From Ructibacterium gallinarum (GTDB lineage: Bacteria; Bacillota; Clostridia; Monoglobales; Monoglobaceae): a stretch of 44,266 nt of DNA. The DNA lies in NCBI RefSeq assembly GCF_014982785.1, contig NZ_JADCKB010000024.1, forward strand, positions 1 to 44,266, read 5' to 3'. Both the position numbers and the translations under genes were made by a program. The notes beneath the pieces are model-generated. The model was not told the DNA's origin. It saw nothing but the letters and a program-made list of their open reading frames with translations, and did no database searches. Shown here piece by piece: positions 32,998 through 41,359 of this stretch; positions within the stretch are counted from its first letter, which is position 1; the number at the start of each line of letters is the position of its first letter.

Positions 32998-33027
32998 ATA
33001 GGGAGTGTACAATACCTCCCTATTTTT
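32998..33027 (+). terminator. Terminator after the LuxR-type regulator
   Basis: ATAGGGAG (32998-33005) pairs with CTCCCTAT (33016-33023), followed by a T run. It separates the cargo from the transfer unit. Confidence 0.8.
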
Positions 33028-33150
33028 GTTGCTTTTATTATTCTTCTTATGTCCGGCATATACGGTGATTTTTTGTTTTATTCATTTGCTCCAAAACGTT
33101 TAACTTCTTTATATTCATTAGCTTCACAAAAAACAAATTTACTAAAACAG

Positions 33151-33183
33151 TTGTAAAATTATTTGTATAATTGTTACCTATAT
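33151..33183 (+). promoter_or_regulatory. Promoter-like motif of mobC, shared with the sigma gene
   Basis: TTGTAA (33151-33156), an 18-bp spacer and TACCTATAT (33175-33183) precede an AAGGGAAAA tract. The same parts with equal spacing occur before the sigma gene on the other strand (17995-18027). A TATAAT-like sequence (33166-33171) lies inside the spacer, so an ordinary sigma-A start is an alternative. Confidence 0.6.
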
Positions 33184-33222
33184 ATAAGGGAAAAAACTAA
33201 TTTTCAAAGAACAGCAAGCAAA

Positions 33223-33305
33223 GCGAGTGTGGCTACACTCACGATTTTTTAATTGCTTCTGCTCCGCAGAAACCTTAAAAAAATATTTTGGGAACTTATC
33301 CCAAA
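33223..33305 (+). promoter_or_regulatory. Hairpin-rich leader of mobC (attenuator or oriT candidate)
   Basis: Three stems precede mobC. GAGTGT / ACACTC (33225-33240) is followed by ACGATTTTTT, a terminator-like element. TTCTGC / GCAGAA spans 33257-33271. TTTGGGA / TCCCAAA spans 33287-33305, just before the mobC ribosome site. Position beside the relaxase genes also suits an oriT. Confidence 0.5.
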
Positions 33306-33333
33306 CCCAGCAAATAAAACGGAGGATTTTATA

Positions 33334-33663
33334 ATGGCAAACCGAAAAAGAAAAATGGTGCTTCGCTGCCCTGTAACGGAAGAAGAACGGAAACTGATTG
33401 AATACAAAATGTCGCTTGTGCCGACAAATCAAATCGGGGCGTACTTGCGGAAAATGGCGATTGACGGATATATCATCTATACCGATACGACCGACATTAA
33501 AAAGATGAATAAGGAATTGCACGCAATCGGGCGGAACATCAACCAAATTGCAAAACGGATAAATCAGACAAGCAGTATTTACCGTGAGGACATTGACGAG
33601 CTTCGGGAAAGGTTACAAGAGATATGGCATATACAAAGAACCATACTATCAACGCTACGCTGA
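33334..33663 (+). CDS. mobC: MobC-like relaxosome accessory protein
   Basis: MobC proteins bind near oriT and help the relaxase open the DNA. This 109-residue protein has a ribbon-helix-helix N-terminus (RKRKMVLRCPVTEEERKLIE) and the conserved MobC tail (LHAIGRNINQIAKRINQT). The ATG at 33334 follows CGGAGG; a longer frame from 33253 crosses the leader hairpins. Its last 40 nt overlap the relaxase gene in another frame, so translation of the two is coupled. Its promoter region carries the motif shared with the element's sigma gene. Confidence 0.85.
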   Translation: MANRKRKMVLRCPVTEEERKLIEYKMSLVPTNQIGAYLRKMAIDGYIIYTDTTDIKKMNKELHAIGRNINQIAKRINQTSSIYREDIDELRERLQEIWHIQRTILSTLR

Positions 33664-34940
33664 AAAAAGCGATTGACTATATCTGCAATCCCGAAAAAAC
33701 GGACGGCGCATTATTGATACATTCTTACGGCTCCGAAACGGCGGATATGGAATTTGATTGGACGAGAGAAAAATCCACATCACCGACGCCGCATTTAGCG
33801 CGGCATTTGATACAAGCCTTTTCGCCGGGCGAAACCACACCCGAACAGGCGCACGAAATCGGAAAGCGGCTTGCCGATGAAGTGCTGGGCGGTAAATTTG
33901 AATATGTGCTCACAACGCACATTGACCGCAGCCATATCCATAATCATATCATTTTTAACGACGTCAGCTTTGTTGACTATAAACACAGCCACGTCAACAG
34001 ACGGTGGAACAATCAAACCCGCCGCATTAGTGATAATTTATGCAGGGAATACGGCTTATCCGTAATACCGCCAAATGAGAATAAGGGTAAGAGTTATGTT
34101 GAATATTCAGCAGAGAAAAAGGGTACAAGCTGGAAAGCGCAGTTAAAAGCGGATATTGACAAAGCAATATCACGGTCAACGGATTTTGAGGATTTTTTAT
34201 TGCGAATGGAAATTGCCGATTATGAAGTGAAGCGGGGCAAGTACATTTCATTCCGCGCCAAAGGCAAGGAACGTTTTACACGCGGTAAAACCTTAGGTTC
34301 GCGCTATACCGAGGAATCCATAAGGGATCGGATTGAACGCCGGACAAGAGCGCCGAGAAAAGAAAACCGTCGTATCAATCTTTTAATCGACATTCAGAAC
34401 AATATCAAAGCGCAGGAAAGCAAGGGCTATGAGCATTGGGCGAAGCTGTATAACCTGAAACAGGCAAGCCGGACGCTGAATTTCCTAACCGATCACAACA
34501 TCAGCACCTATGAGGAATTGGAACAGGCAGCAGGAAAAATCCATGCTGATTTTGCCGCTGTTTCGGAACAAATCAAAGGGACGGAACAGCAGATGAGCGA
34601 TACGACGCTTTTGATGAAGCATACCGCTATTTATGATGAATTAAAGCCTGTCTATTCCAAATACCGAAAGGCAAAAGATAAGGCCACCTTTGCGAAACGG
34701 CACCGCCGCGAGCTTACACTGTTTGAATCAGCGGCAAAGAAACTAAAAGGGAGACGCACGCAGCCGTTTGATGAACTTCGACAGGCCGCCGACGGGCTGG
34801 CACAGCAGAAAAAAGAATTGTACGGCGAATATAAAAAGCTGAAACAGCAGGCCGCAGAAATGGACGTTATCAGGCGCAATGTGGAACAGCTTTTGAACCT
34901 ATCCAAAGAGAATGAAAAGGACAGGGAACCGGAATTGTAG
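33624..34940 (+). CDS. MOBP-type relaxase/mobilization protein
   Basis: This 438-residue relaxase (PF03432 type) nicks oriT and leads the strand into the recipient. The likely catalytic Tyr is Y19 (KKAIDYICNPEKT), and the metal-binding motif is H99-I-D-R-S-H104-I-H106-N-H108. The C-terminal half is charged and coiled-coil-rich (KIHADFAAVSEQIKGTEQQM onward) and may contact the coupling protein. It lacks a helicase or primase domain. The ATG lies in the mobC gene (40-nt overlap) after an AGAGAT sequence. The start is chosen because AYTKNHTINATLKKAIDYI is the conserved N-terminus. Confidence 0.92.
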   Translation: MAYTKNHTINATLKKAIDYICNPEKTDGALLIHSYGSETADMEFDWTREKSTSPTPHLARHLIQAFSPGETTPEQAHEIGKRLADEVLGGKFEYVLTTHIDRSHIHNHIIFNDVSFVDYKHSHVNRRWNNQTRRISDNLCREYGLSVIPPNENKGKSYVEYSAEKKGTSWKAQLKADIDKAISRSTDFEDFLLRMEIADYEVKRGKYISFRAKGKERFTRGKTLGSRYTEESIRDRIERRTRAPRKENRRINLLIDIQNNIKAQESKGYEHWAKLYNLKQASRTLNFLTDHNISTYEELEQAAGKIHADFAAVSEQIKGTEQQMSDTTLLMKHTAIYDELKPVYSKYRKAKDKATFAKRHRRELTLFESAAKKLKGRRTQPFDELRQAADGLAQQKKELYGEYKKLKQQAAEMDVIRRNVEQLLNLSKENEKDREPEL

Positions 34941-34982
34941 AGCAACTGTAGCCTTACAGAGCTGGGCGCGGCGCAGGCTTTG

Positions 34983-34991
34983 TGATATAAT
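34983..34991 (+). promoter_or_regulatory. Extended -10 promoter before the secreted protein gene
   Basis: TGATATAAT (34983-34991) is an extended -10 with a perfect TATAAT. The -35 is not evident. It would give a separate transcript for 35031-35935 in addition to read-through from the relaxase gene. Confidence 0.5.
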
Positions 34992-35030
34992 ATAGGCAGC
35001 GAATAAAAAAAATAAAGGAGGCTCTATATC

Positions 35031-35609
35031 ATGAAGAAAACAAAAATAACGGCGCTTGCGTTGGCCGCCGTCTTATCATCCACCCCTGTCCTTGCGGCGG
35101 AAATCCCGCAAGAGGCTGTCCCGGCATACCTGACCGGGGAAAGCGTTTGTATCACAGAAAACCTAATCAGCCCCATATTGGAAGAAGTGCAGAACGGTTT
35201 GGGCTTCGGCGAGGCGTGGGGCAAGGCAAGCCGTGAAATCCATTCCGCAGTTTTGGCGGGCAGTACAAACGGTTACGGGTATGCAGATTTAACCGCAATC
35301 GCAAGGAACGCAATTTTGCAATACCGGGATATGTATTTACGACCGGACTATTACGCGCAGCAGGAACCCGTTATTGCGTCGCTGATTGCCGACCTGATAA
35401 CAGCAGTCGAAAACGGAAGTATGGACTATGCAGCGGCACGGAAAGAGGCATACACAAGGATATACCAATCCATAAATCCCAGCTATACGCCGAATACCGA
35501 CATTGCGGCAGACCATATCTATTTAGATATTCCGACCGTGGATTCCGCCATGTTCACCATTGCCCGGAAACTCCTATTGGAAGCAGAGGAAAGAAGTGAA
35601 GCATTATGA
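35031..35609 (+). CDS. Secreted protein of unknown function, element backbone
   Basis: This 192-residue protein has a signal peptide (KKTKITALALAAVLSSTPVL, cleavage after LAA, residue 23). The mature part is mostly helical with acidic patches: ENLISPILEEVQNGLGFGEA, then AILQYRDMYLRPDYYAQQEP and AARKEAYTRIYQSINPSY. No known domain is visible. It follows the relaxase gene by 90 nt, after an AAAGGAGG ribosome site. The next membrane-protein gene overlaps it by 4 nt, so the two probably act together at the envelope. Confidence 0.7.
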   Translation: MKKTKITALALAAVLSSTPVLAAEIPQEAVPAYLTGESVCITENLISPILEEVQNGLGFGEAWGKASREIHSAVLAGSTNGYGYADLTAIARNAILQYRDMYLRPDYYAQQEPVIASLIADLITAVENGSMDYAAARKEAYTRIYQSINPSYTPNTDIAADHIYLDIPTVDSAMFTIARKLLLEAEERSEAL

Positions 35610-35935
35610 CAAGAACAGAAATTTTAATTGATTTTCTGAAAAAGAGCATATGTCCTATATTGCTTGCCGCCATTCTTTACAACCTGTTTTTTCAGCTTAC
35701 CGTACAATATAGTACAGTCAACTATATGTACCTCTTAATGCTGTGCGGAATCCCCTTTGGCATACGGTTTATGTTTCTGCTGCCAATGTTCTTTGGGCAT
35801 TTAGGGACAGGGATTGCAATTGGCTGTTTCAATATCGCAATCGGTGCGCTGATCGGCGGTATTATTCTGATATGGAAATTGCTTGTCGCCGTTTGGTATG
35901 TGCCCGTTACCGTGGTAAAGCTGATTCGTGCATAG
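35606..35935 (+). CDS. Small membrane protein, DUF6050-like
   Basis: This 109-residue protein has about three helices: 14-32 (ICPILLAAILYNLFFQL), 38-60 and 64-95. It resembles a family of small proteins of clostridial mobile elements that I remember as DUF6050. The gene overlaps the preceding secreted-protein gene as ATGA. It ends the rightward transfer unit; a strong bidirectional terminator follows. Function is unknown. Confidence 0.6.
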   Translation: MTRTEILIDFLKKSICPILLAAILYNLFFQLTVQYSTVNYMYLLMLCGIPFGIRFMFLLPMFFGHLGTGIAIGCFNIAIGALIGGIILIWKLLVAVWYVPVTVVKLIRA

Positions 35936-35959
35936 CCCCCTAAAATAACATAAAAAAAG

Positions 35960-36005
35960 AACCGTGATACAATCCGCCGTAAGGCAGACCGTATCACGGT
36001 TTTTT
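35960..36005. terminator. Bidirectional terminator between the converging transfer units
   Basis: AACCGTGATAC (35960-35970) pairs perfectly with GTATCACGGTT (35991-36001). It is followed by T5 on the + strand and by a T-rich tract on the - strand. Confidence 0.85.
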
Positions 36006-36015
36006 GTGTCAAAAT

Positions 36016-36127
36016 GTAGAAAGTTAGAACGTCATTTTTGAGGGTATAAGGGAAAAGATATTACCCTTTGTTTTTCACGCTGTAAAACCCTTGATTTTAT
36101 GCGGTTTTCAGTCGTCTAACTTTCTAC
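36016..36127. repeat. 13-bp inverted repeat around the converging ends
   Basis: GTAGAAAGTTAGA (36016-36028) recurs inverted as TCTAACTTTCTAC (36115-36127), inside the end of the Cys_rich_VLP gene. Between them lies a smaller dyad (AAGGG...CCCTT, about 36047-36068). It may be a protein-binding or transfer site, or the trace of a small insertion. Confidence 0.5.
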
Positions 36128-36467
36128 TGTTATATCGCCTTTTTCGTATGTATGCGGCTTTTTGTTTGTTCCATACTATTTTCCGGCAAGTATCACAATA
36201 TTTGCCCCGGTTGCTGCGCCTGATGAAGTCCTTGCCGCAAACCACGCACCTTGCCGTATTTTTTGGTTTTGTAAGAAAGATATACAATTCCTTATCCAGC
36301 GGCAGGACGGCGGTTTTGAACCATTTGCAAATAATGTGCGAATAAGTGATTGTCTGGGGGCATACGCAGTCCAGCAAAATACAAATCCCGTTATCGTAAT
36401 TACAGCATTCACGGCGTACAAGGGCGTTTACCCGCCGGCTTTGTTTTGGGGTAAGCGGTATCGTCAT
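36108..36467 (-). CDS. Cys_rich_VLP-domain zinc protein
   Basis: This 119-residue protein matches the Cys_rich_VLP family found in mobile elements of Bacillota. Its N-terminal motif is ECCNYDNGICILLDCVC, followed by KWFKTAVLPLDKEL, the sequence that names the family. A zinc finger follows (RCVVCGKDFIRRSNRGKYCD, then TCRK). The basic C-terminus ends in a KRRYNSRK run. It starts where the upstream 27-residue ORF stops (ATGA overlap) and is the last gene of the leftward transfer run. A DNA-binding regulatory role is guessed from the fold, not known. Confidence 0.85.
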   Translation of the reverse strand: MTIPLTPKQSRRVNALVRRECCNYDNGICILLDCVCPQTITYSHIICKWFKTAVLPLDKELYIFLTKPKNTARCVVCGKDFIRRSNRGKYCDTCRKIVWNKQKAAYIRKRRYNSRKLDD

Positions 36468-36547
36468 AGCTCCGGCCCCGGTCTTTGCGGCGGCTTTTTA
36501 TGCTCTTTGCCTTGCTCCTTTTTCGCCTGATCCAGCGTCTTTCTCAC
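36464..36547 (-). CDS. 27-residue ORF coupling ArdA-DUF3846 and Cys_rich_VLP genes
   Basis: A GTG at 36547 opens a 27-residue frame that overlaps the ardA-like stop as GTGA and ends in a TGA overlapping the next ATG as ATGA. Both junctions are the classic translational-coupling form. The peptide is basic (KTLDQAKKEQGKEHKKPP and so on). It may be a real small protein or only a device to carry ribosomes across the gap. Confidence 0.45.
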   Translation of the reverse strand: MRKTLDQAKKEQGKEHKKPPQRPGPEL

Positions 36548-37995
36548 CGAGGGTTTCCCCCTGCCGGTCCTTTCATTGTAACGCTGCTCACCGTCTGCCG
36601 GGTATGCGTATGGATAATTGTGTTTGTACCGCCGCCCAAATTGATAATGCCGCTATTGTTCTCTATATGTAAATCACGCGGTTTTTGAGGTTTTGCCGGA
36701 ATGGCGAGCATTTTACGGCCCACCTGTATAAACATTTCCGGCTGTTTGAACTGTTCGGAAAATTTACTGATAAGCTCATCCGGCAAGCTGCCGAAGCGAT
36801 CCCCGTCAAGGCCGCAGATAAGGAACGGCCCGGCTATAATATCATAAATCCTACCGTTGTCGTCCCGAAGCGCCCGGTTTAATTCCATTCCGTTTATTTT
36901 CCCCTCGTCATTACAAACAACGGCAGCTTCTTCCTCAAATGGATAAAGCGCTTGAATCCCGCCGCCCACTTCTTTTTGCAGGGATTTCAGCCCCGCGTCA
37001 ATTTCTTTTACATAGGGTTCCTGCATTGGCTCTACAACCAATACTTTCATCTTATCACTCATATTCTGTTCCTCGCTTTCTTTTGCCGGTTCATTATTGA
37101 TAACGTATTCCTGCTCAAATTCGCATATCCTGTCAACCAATTCGTCGCCCTCATGCGTGCCGATTGCGGTTAAAATATCCTTTAATTCGTCCGTCTTGCC
37201 CTCTATAAGGCAATCCGAGTAATATTTCATCTGTGCAAAATCATTGGGATATTTTGCGGAATATTCCTCGTCAATGCTGCGCATATAGCGGTCAATATCA
37301 AATGCTAAGTCCTGCGACACTTCAATTTCAATGTCTAAAAGATGTTTACGCCGCAGATGTTCGCCGTTTTCGGTAACAAGATATTCAAGTGGTATATTCT
37401 CAATATTGCCATTATATTTTTCTGTTGCTTTTGTCGAGTTCTTTTCTAAATACATATCGTCCACAAAATACCCGCCGTTATCGTTCGCATAAGCGCGTCC
37501 GTATGTTGCATAATCAATAAAATCGGCAAGGGCACCTAACACTTCAAGACCAAGCCCATTACGCTCGGCTATATATGCGCCGATATTTTCCCAGCTTCCC
37601 ATATCGGAAATAATGTCAAAACATTCTGTATTATAGGTAAGATTGATTGCGTCCTTAATACTTTGACACTCTTTCGTCTGAATTACAGCCTGAAAAACTG
37701 TCATTTCTACGTCCTCTAACTCCGATATACGGGAAGCAAGATAATTTAACTCGTCAATATCGCCGTCCATTGACAGAAATTTTCCAAGGTCATTATTGCC
37801 GCATTTGTATTTATCAATAAAATATTGGTCGCTGTCTGCGCTGTTCGGCAGCCCTATTTCCTTGAATAATGACGAAACTTCCTCTTTTGTAGTCGGAAAA
37901 TACAGCCACGCACCGCTTGTTTCCTTGTTTCCGTTGTCATATTCCGCTGAATTTACGATAAAGGCCTTAAATATATAATCTGAATTTTTATCCAT
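36544..37995 (-). CDS. ArdA antirestriction protein fused to a DUF3846 domain
   Basis: ArdA is a DNA mimic that blocks type I restriction, protecting the element on entry. Residues 1-160 are ArdA-like: GAWLYFPTTKEEVSSLFKEI, DELNYLASRISELED and LADFIDYATYGRAY. The middle (about 170-310) is acidic and helical. The C-terminal ~170 residues match DUF3846: MKVLVVEPMQEPYVKEIDAG, then GGGIQALYPFEEEAAVVCND. It has 483 residues, far longer than plain ArdA (about 165). The ATG at 37995 follows GGAGGTG, 3 nt after the preceding ArdA gene. Both ArdA genes are paralogues. Confidence 0.85.
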   Translation of the reverse strand: MDKNSDYIFKAFIVNSAEYDNGNKETSGAWLYFPTTKEEVSSLFKEIGLPNSADSDQYFIDKYKCGNNDLGKFLSMDGDIDELNYLASRISELEDVEMTVFQAVIQTKECQSIKDAINLTYNTECFDIISDMGSWENIGAYIAERNGLGLEVLGALADFIDYATYGRAYANDNGGYFVDDMYLEKNSTKATEKYNGNIENIPLEYLVTENGEHLRRKHLLDIEIEVSQDLAFDIDRYMRSIDEEYSAKYPNDFAQMKYYSDCLIEGKTDELKDILTAIGTHEGDELVDRICEFEQEYVINNEPAKESEEQNMSDKMKVLVVEPMQEPYVKEIDAGLKSLQKEVGGGIQALYPFEEEAAVVCNDEGKINGMELNRALRDDNGRIYDIIAGPFLICGLDGDRFGSLPDELISKFSEQFKQPEMFIQVGRKMLAIPAKPQKPRDLHIENNSGIINLGGGTNTIIHTHTRQTVSSVTMKGPAGGNPR

Positions 37996-37998
37996 TTA

Positions 37999-38928
37999 TC
38001 ACACCTCCAAATCGTGATTTTTATTCTTTTCAGTAGCTTGCAGTGCAGTAGTGCATTTTTCTTTGTTTTCCGCAAGCTGTTTTCGGATAGAGGGCTTTTG
38101 TTCGGAACGCTCCTGTATGACAGCGTTATATAAATCCATATCGGATTGAGGAATATCATCCGCTATACCATAGTCAAGCGCCATTTCTATCCCGTTTATA
38201 AGCCCCTGTTTTTCATTTTCACTCATATTGGCAAGCTGTTCATCTATGGGCGGTAATGGTTCTTCCTCAGGCTCGTTTGGTGCGAAAACCCGGTATTCCT
38301 CCGGTATTTCTTCCCGGTCGCCGTTGTACTGCTCTATAAACCTGTCCTGATTCCCCACGATATACCCGTGGTCGGTAAAGGTGCCGCCCTCCTCAAATCG
38401 AATATCCCGCCCGAAGCCCTCATAATCAATATAGTTTGACAGGGCGCCCATCGCGCTTTTATCATAAATACCGCTGTCCTCCGCATAGTAGTAGCCAAGG
38501 TCGCTGTCGCTGTGAATGTCAGAATATAGTTCGTAGCAGTCCAGATTTTCGGTAAGATTGATTAAATCCTGCACGCTGCCCGTATACTCGCCAAGCTCAA
38601 CGGCAGCCTCGAAACATTCCTGTTCAGAGACGCTCATTTCCTCAATTTTATTTGCAAGGTAATTGAGCTCGTCAAGGCTTTCATACTCACCTAAGCAATC
38701 ATACAGACCGGGGATCGGGCAGTCATAGTCGGTGATGAACCATTCTTCATAGGGCTGTCCGAACTCGTCCTTTTGACCGATACCGATACGCCGGAACACG
38801 TCTTGCATTTCCTCCGGCGTGGTTGGGAAACCCACCCATTCGCCGATGAGCTCACCCTCGTTGTACTTGCCAAGGTTAGTGATATATGCGTCAAATACGC
38901 CTGCGCCCGTTATTGTGTCTGTGCTCAT
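37999..38928 (-). CDS. ArdA antirestriction protein with extended C-terminus
   Basis: This is the second ArdA paralogue, 309 residues. The mimic domain has GEWVGFPTTPEEMQDVFRRI, DELNYLANKIEEMS and LSNYIDYEGFGRDI, and is strongly acidic as expected for a DNA mimic. After about residue 215 a Pro/Glu-rich linker leads to a helical region ending SIRKQLAENKEKC, similar to C-terminal pieces seen in mobile-element proteins of Clostridia. It overlaps topB by 4 nt (ATGA) and is followed 3 nt later by the ArdA-DUF3846 gene. Two mimics may cover different restriction enzymes. Confidence 0.88.
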   Translation of the reverse strand: MSTDTITGAGVFDAYITNLGKYNEGELIGEWVGFPTTPEEMQDVFRRIGIGQKDEFGQPYEEWFITDYDCPIPGLYDCLGEYESLDELNYLANKIEEMSVSEQECFEAAVELGEYTGSVQDLINLTENLDCYELYSDIHSDSDLGYYYAEDSGIYDKSAMGALSNYIDYEGFGRDIRFEEGGTFTDHGYIVGNQDRFIEQYNGDREEIPEEYRVFAPNEPEEEPLPPIDEQLANMSENEKQGLINGIEMALDYGIADDIPQSDMDLYNAVIQERSEQKPSIRKQLAENKEKCTTALQATEKNKNHDLEV

Positions 38929-40730
38929 TTTGCTGCACCACTTTCATTTTGAAATGGATTATTCTGCTTGCTGTCAAACGCTTTGTAGCGCTCCACAAGC
39001 TCGGTAATCATGGCTTCAATCCCCTGCATAAACGCTTTCGGGCTTTCCTGTCCTTTGGAAATCAGTGCAAGGGCGTTTTCCCATTCAGCGGTAAGGGACG
39101 GGGAAATAAGGGTATCGGGCAATACGGAAATCAGCAGTGTCCCGTTTTTGGTGGGTAAAATCTGTTTGCCTTTGCGCTCGGCAAATCCCGTTTGCACCAG
39201 CTTTTCTAAGATGGCCGCCCTCGTTGCTGGGGTGCCAAGTCCTTTTCTTTCTGCGTCATCCGTTGTTTCTTTTGCCCCCGCTGTTTCCATTGCAGAAAGC
39301 AGGGAATCTTCTGTATACGGTTTCGGCGGCGCGGTGTATTTTTCGCAAAGTTCCGGTTTTCTATCTGAAAAAGCCTGTCCCTCGGTAAAGTTTACGGGCG
39401 GATCGCCGCCGTCCTCGTTCTCTGATGAAGAAGTAAGCAGTCTTTCCAGATTCTTAAATCCATAAGCAAGGACGCGCTTTCCTTTTGCGGTAAAGGTTTG
39501 ACCGCCGCACTCAAACACCGCTGTTATCGTTTCATACACATACGGCTGTGCCGATGAAGCAAGCAAACGGCAGATAATGAGGCGTAAAATATTCTTTTCG
39601 CCGTTTGGAAGCTCGGAAAAATTCACTTTCTCTATTTCCATAGTCGGGATAATAGCGTGGTGGTCAGATACCTTTTCGTTGTTGAACAGATAAAAGGTAT
39701 CTGCATGGAAATCCGAAATGCTGTCAAAGGGCGGCAGCTTTAAGCTGCAAGCAATGACCTCTAACACCGTTCCCGCCATATCCTCCGTTAAATACCGGCT
39801 GTCGGTACGGGGATAGGTAATCAGTTTCTTTTCGTAAAGGGATTGTGCCAAATCAAGCGTCTGCTTTGCGGTGTAGCCGTACAGCCTGTTTGCCGCCCTT
39901 TGCAGGGCGGTCAAATCAAAGAGTTTGGGCGGTTTTTCCGTCTTTTGCTCTTTTTTGACTGAAACACAAACGGCCTGCGCGTCTGCACAAGCCGCCATAA
40001 TCTCTTTTGCCGTATCTTCATTGTCAATACGTTCCGTTTCCGCCTTTACACCGTCCAAATCAAGGGAAATGGTAAAGTATTTTTCCTTTTTGAAAAAGGA
40101 TATTTTGTTGTGCCTGTCGCAAAGCAGCGCCAGCGTCGGCGTCTGCACTCTGCCGATATTTAAGGTCTTTCGGTAAAGCAGGGAAAAAAGCCTCGTCGCG
40201 TTGATTCCCACCAGCCAATCCGCCCACAAGCGGCATAATGCGGATTGATAGAGATTGTCATATTCGGCGCCGTCTTTGAGGTTTTGAAAACCCTCACGGA
40301 TTGCGCTTTCTTCCATTGAGGAAATCCATAGCCGTTTGACCGGCTTTCTGCAATTTGCCTGATTATATACCAGACGGAAGATGAGCTCCCCCTCGCGTCC
40401 CGCGTCGCAAGCGTTGACAACCTCGGTTACATCTTTGCGGTTCATCAGGCTTTTTACAACCTTAAATTGCTTTTGCTTGTCACCATAGATTTTGTACTGA
40501 AATTCAGCCGGAATAATCGGCAAATCCGCATAGTTCCACTTTGCGTATTTTTCATCATAAACGGACGGCTCGGCAAGAGCTACCAAATGCCCTACGCACC
40601 AGCTTATGATATATTCACCAGCCGGGCTCCGGCCGCCGTTTTCAATGTACCCGTCCTTGCTGCCCTTAATGTTCAGCGCTTTTGCGATAGAGAAGGCAAC
40701 CGACGGCTTTTCTGCTATGATTAACTTCAT
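38925..40730 (-). CDS. topB: DNA topoisomerase III
   Basis: This type IA topoisomerase decatenates and relaxes single-strand-containing DNA and is a standard gene of Bacillota conjugative elements. The TOPRIM motif is DAGREGE (109-115) and the catalytic Tyr is Y306 in ITYPRTDSRYL. Its 601 residues are shorter than chromosomal TopB, lacking a long C-terminal zinc region, as in other element copies. Start overlaps the DUF4366 gene as ATGA and stop overlaps the ArdA gene as ATGA, so this is a tightly coupled run. A GGAGG lies just before the start. Confidence 0.95.
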   Translation of the reverse strand: MKLIIAEKPSVAFSIAKALNIKGSKDGYIENGGRSPAGEYIISWCVGHLVALAEPSVYDEKYAKWNYADLPIIPAEFQYKIYGDKQKQFKVVKSLMNRKDVTEVVNACDAGREGELIFRLVYNQANCRKPVKRLWISSMEESAIREGFQNLKDGAEYDNLYQSALCRLWADWLVGINATRLFSLLYRKTLNIGRVQTPTLALLCDRHNKISFFKKEKYFTISLDLDGVKAETERIDNEDTAKEIMAACADAQAVCVSVKKEQKTEKPPKLFDLTALQRAANRLYGYTAKQTLDLAQSLYEKKLITYPRTDSRYLTEDMAGTVLEVIACSLKLPPFDSISDFHADTFYLFNNEKVSDHHAIIPTMEIEKVNFSELPNGEKNILRLIICRLLASSAQPYVYETITAVFECGGQTFTAKGKRVLAYGFKNLERLLTSSSENEDGGDPPVNFTEGQAFSDRKPELCEKYTAPPKPYTEDSLLSAMETAGAKETTDDAERKGLGTPATRAAILEKLVQTGFAERKGKQILPTKNGTLLISVLPDTLISPSLTAEWENALALISKGQESPKAFMQGIEAMITELVERYKAFDSKQNNPFQNESGAAK

Positions 40731-41359
40731 TTCTGATGATCCTCCGTTTCTTCGTCCGAAACTTCCTCGTTTTCGGTTTCCTCAAATTCAAAGTCCTCGA
40801 TGTCGTCCGCCTGTTCCAGCTTCTTTTTGGGACGGAACACCTTGAAATAGTAAACCGCCAGCCCTGCGCCGCCTGCCAAAACAAGGATAATCAGAAACAT
40901 AAAGCTGCTGTTTGACTGTTCCGCCTCCGGTTCTGGCTGCTCCGGTTGTTCTTGTTCCGGCTGTGCCTGTTCCGCGTCAGGCGTACCTGACGGCTCCAGC
41001 TGCTGCTGTTCTGTTGTCTGCTCCGGCGCGTAGTCCTCCACCAGCGCCGCAAGGTCGCTTTCGTCAACCGTGTTTAGGAAATACACGTTTTCACTCTGCG
41101 CGCCCTTGTCGATAATGATATAAAATTCGTTGCCGTCCCGCGCGGTCACGGTGATAAACTGTAAGTTCTCATTGTCCGTCACATCGTCCATGAGCTGGGC
41201 GTTCCCGGCCGGCGTTAAAGTGTGGTTGTCCTCTATGACGGTTTCGTCCGGTACTGCCGTAGACTCCGCCGGTTCGCTGCTTTGCGCAAACGCTGTTATG
41301 CCCGATAAAGCAAAAGCGGCGGAAAGTACCGCCGCCGCAAGTTTAAGCCTGTTTTTCAT
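40727..41359 (-). CDS. DUF4366 mobile-element protein (CD1107 type)
   Basis: This 210-residue protein has a signal peptide (ends ITAFA, near residue 25), an extracytosolic domain with NENLQFITVTARDGNEFYII, then IDKGAQSENVYFLNTVDESD (the DUF4366 core), a Gln/Pro/Glu-rich linker, one TM (about 151-173) and an acidic cytosolic tail. The ATG at 41359 follows AGGAGG; the open frame to 41458 is longer but has no ribosome site. CD1107-type proteins sit next to NlpC/P60 and TopB genes in these elements. A structural role at the transfer channel is inferred. Confidence 0.85.
   Translation of the reverse strand: MKNRLKLAAAVLSAAFALSGITAFAQSSEPAESTAVPDETVIEDNHTLTPAGNAQLMDDVTDNENLQFITVTARDGNEFYIIIDKGAQSENVYFLNTVDESDLAALVEDYAPEQTTEQQQLEPSGTPDAEQAQPEQEQPEQPEPEAEQSNSSFMFLIILVLAGGAGLAVYYFKVFRPKKKLEQADDIEDFEFEETENEEVSDEETEDHQK

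Larger units (their letters stand above)
32983..33333. other. Intergenic region between sensor pair and mobC
   Basis: This 351-bp gap holds the sensor-pair terminator (32998-33027), the shared promoter motif (33151-33183) and the hairpin-rich mobC leader (33223-33305). No gene is seen. The stretch 33034-33150 is AT-rich without recognised sites. Confidence 0.6.
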
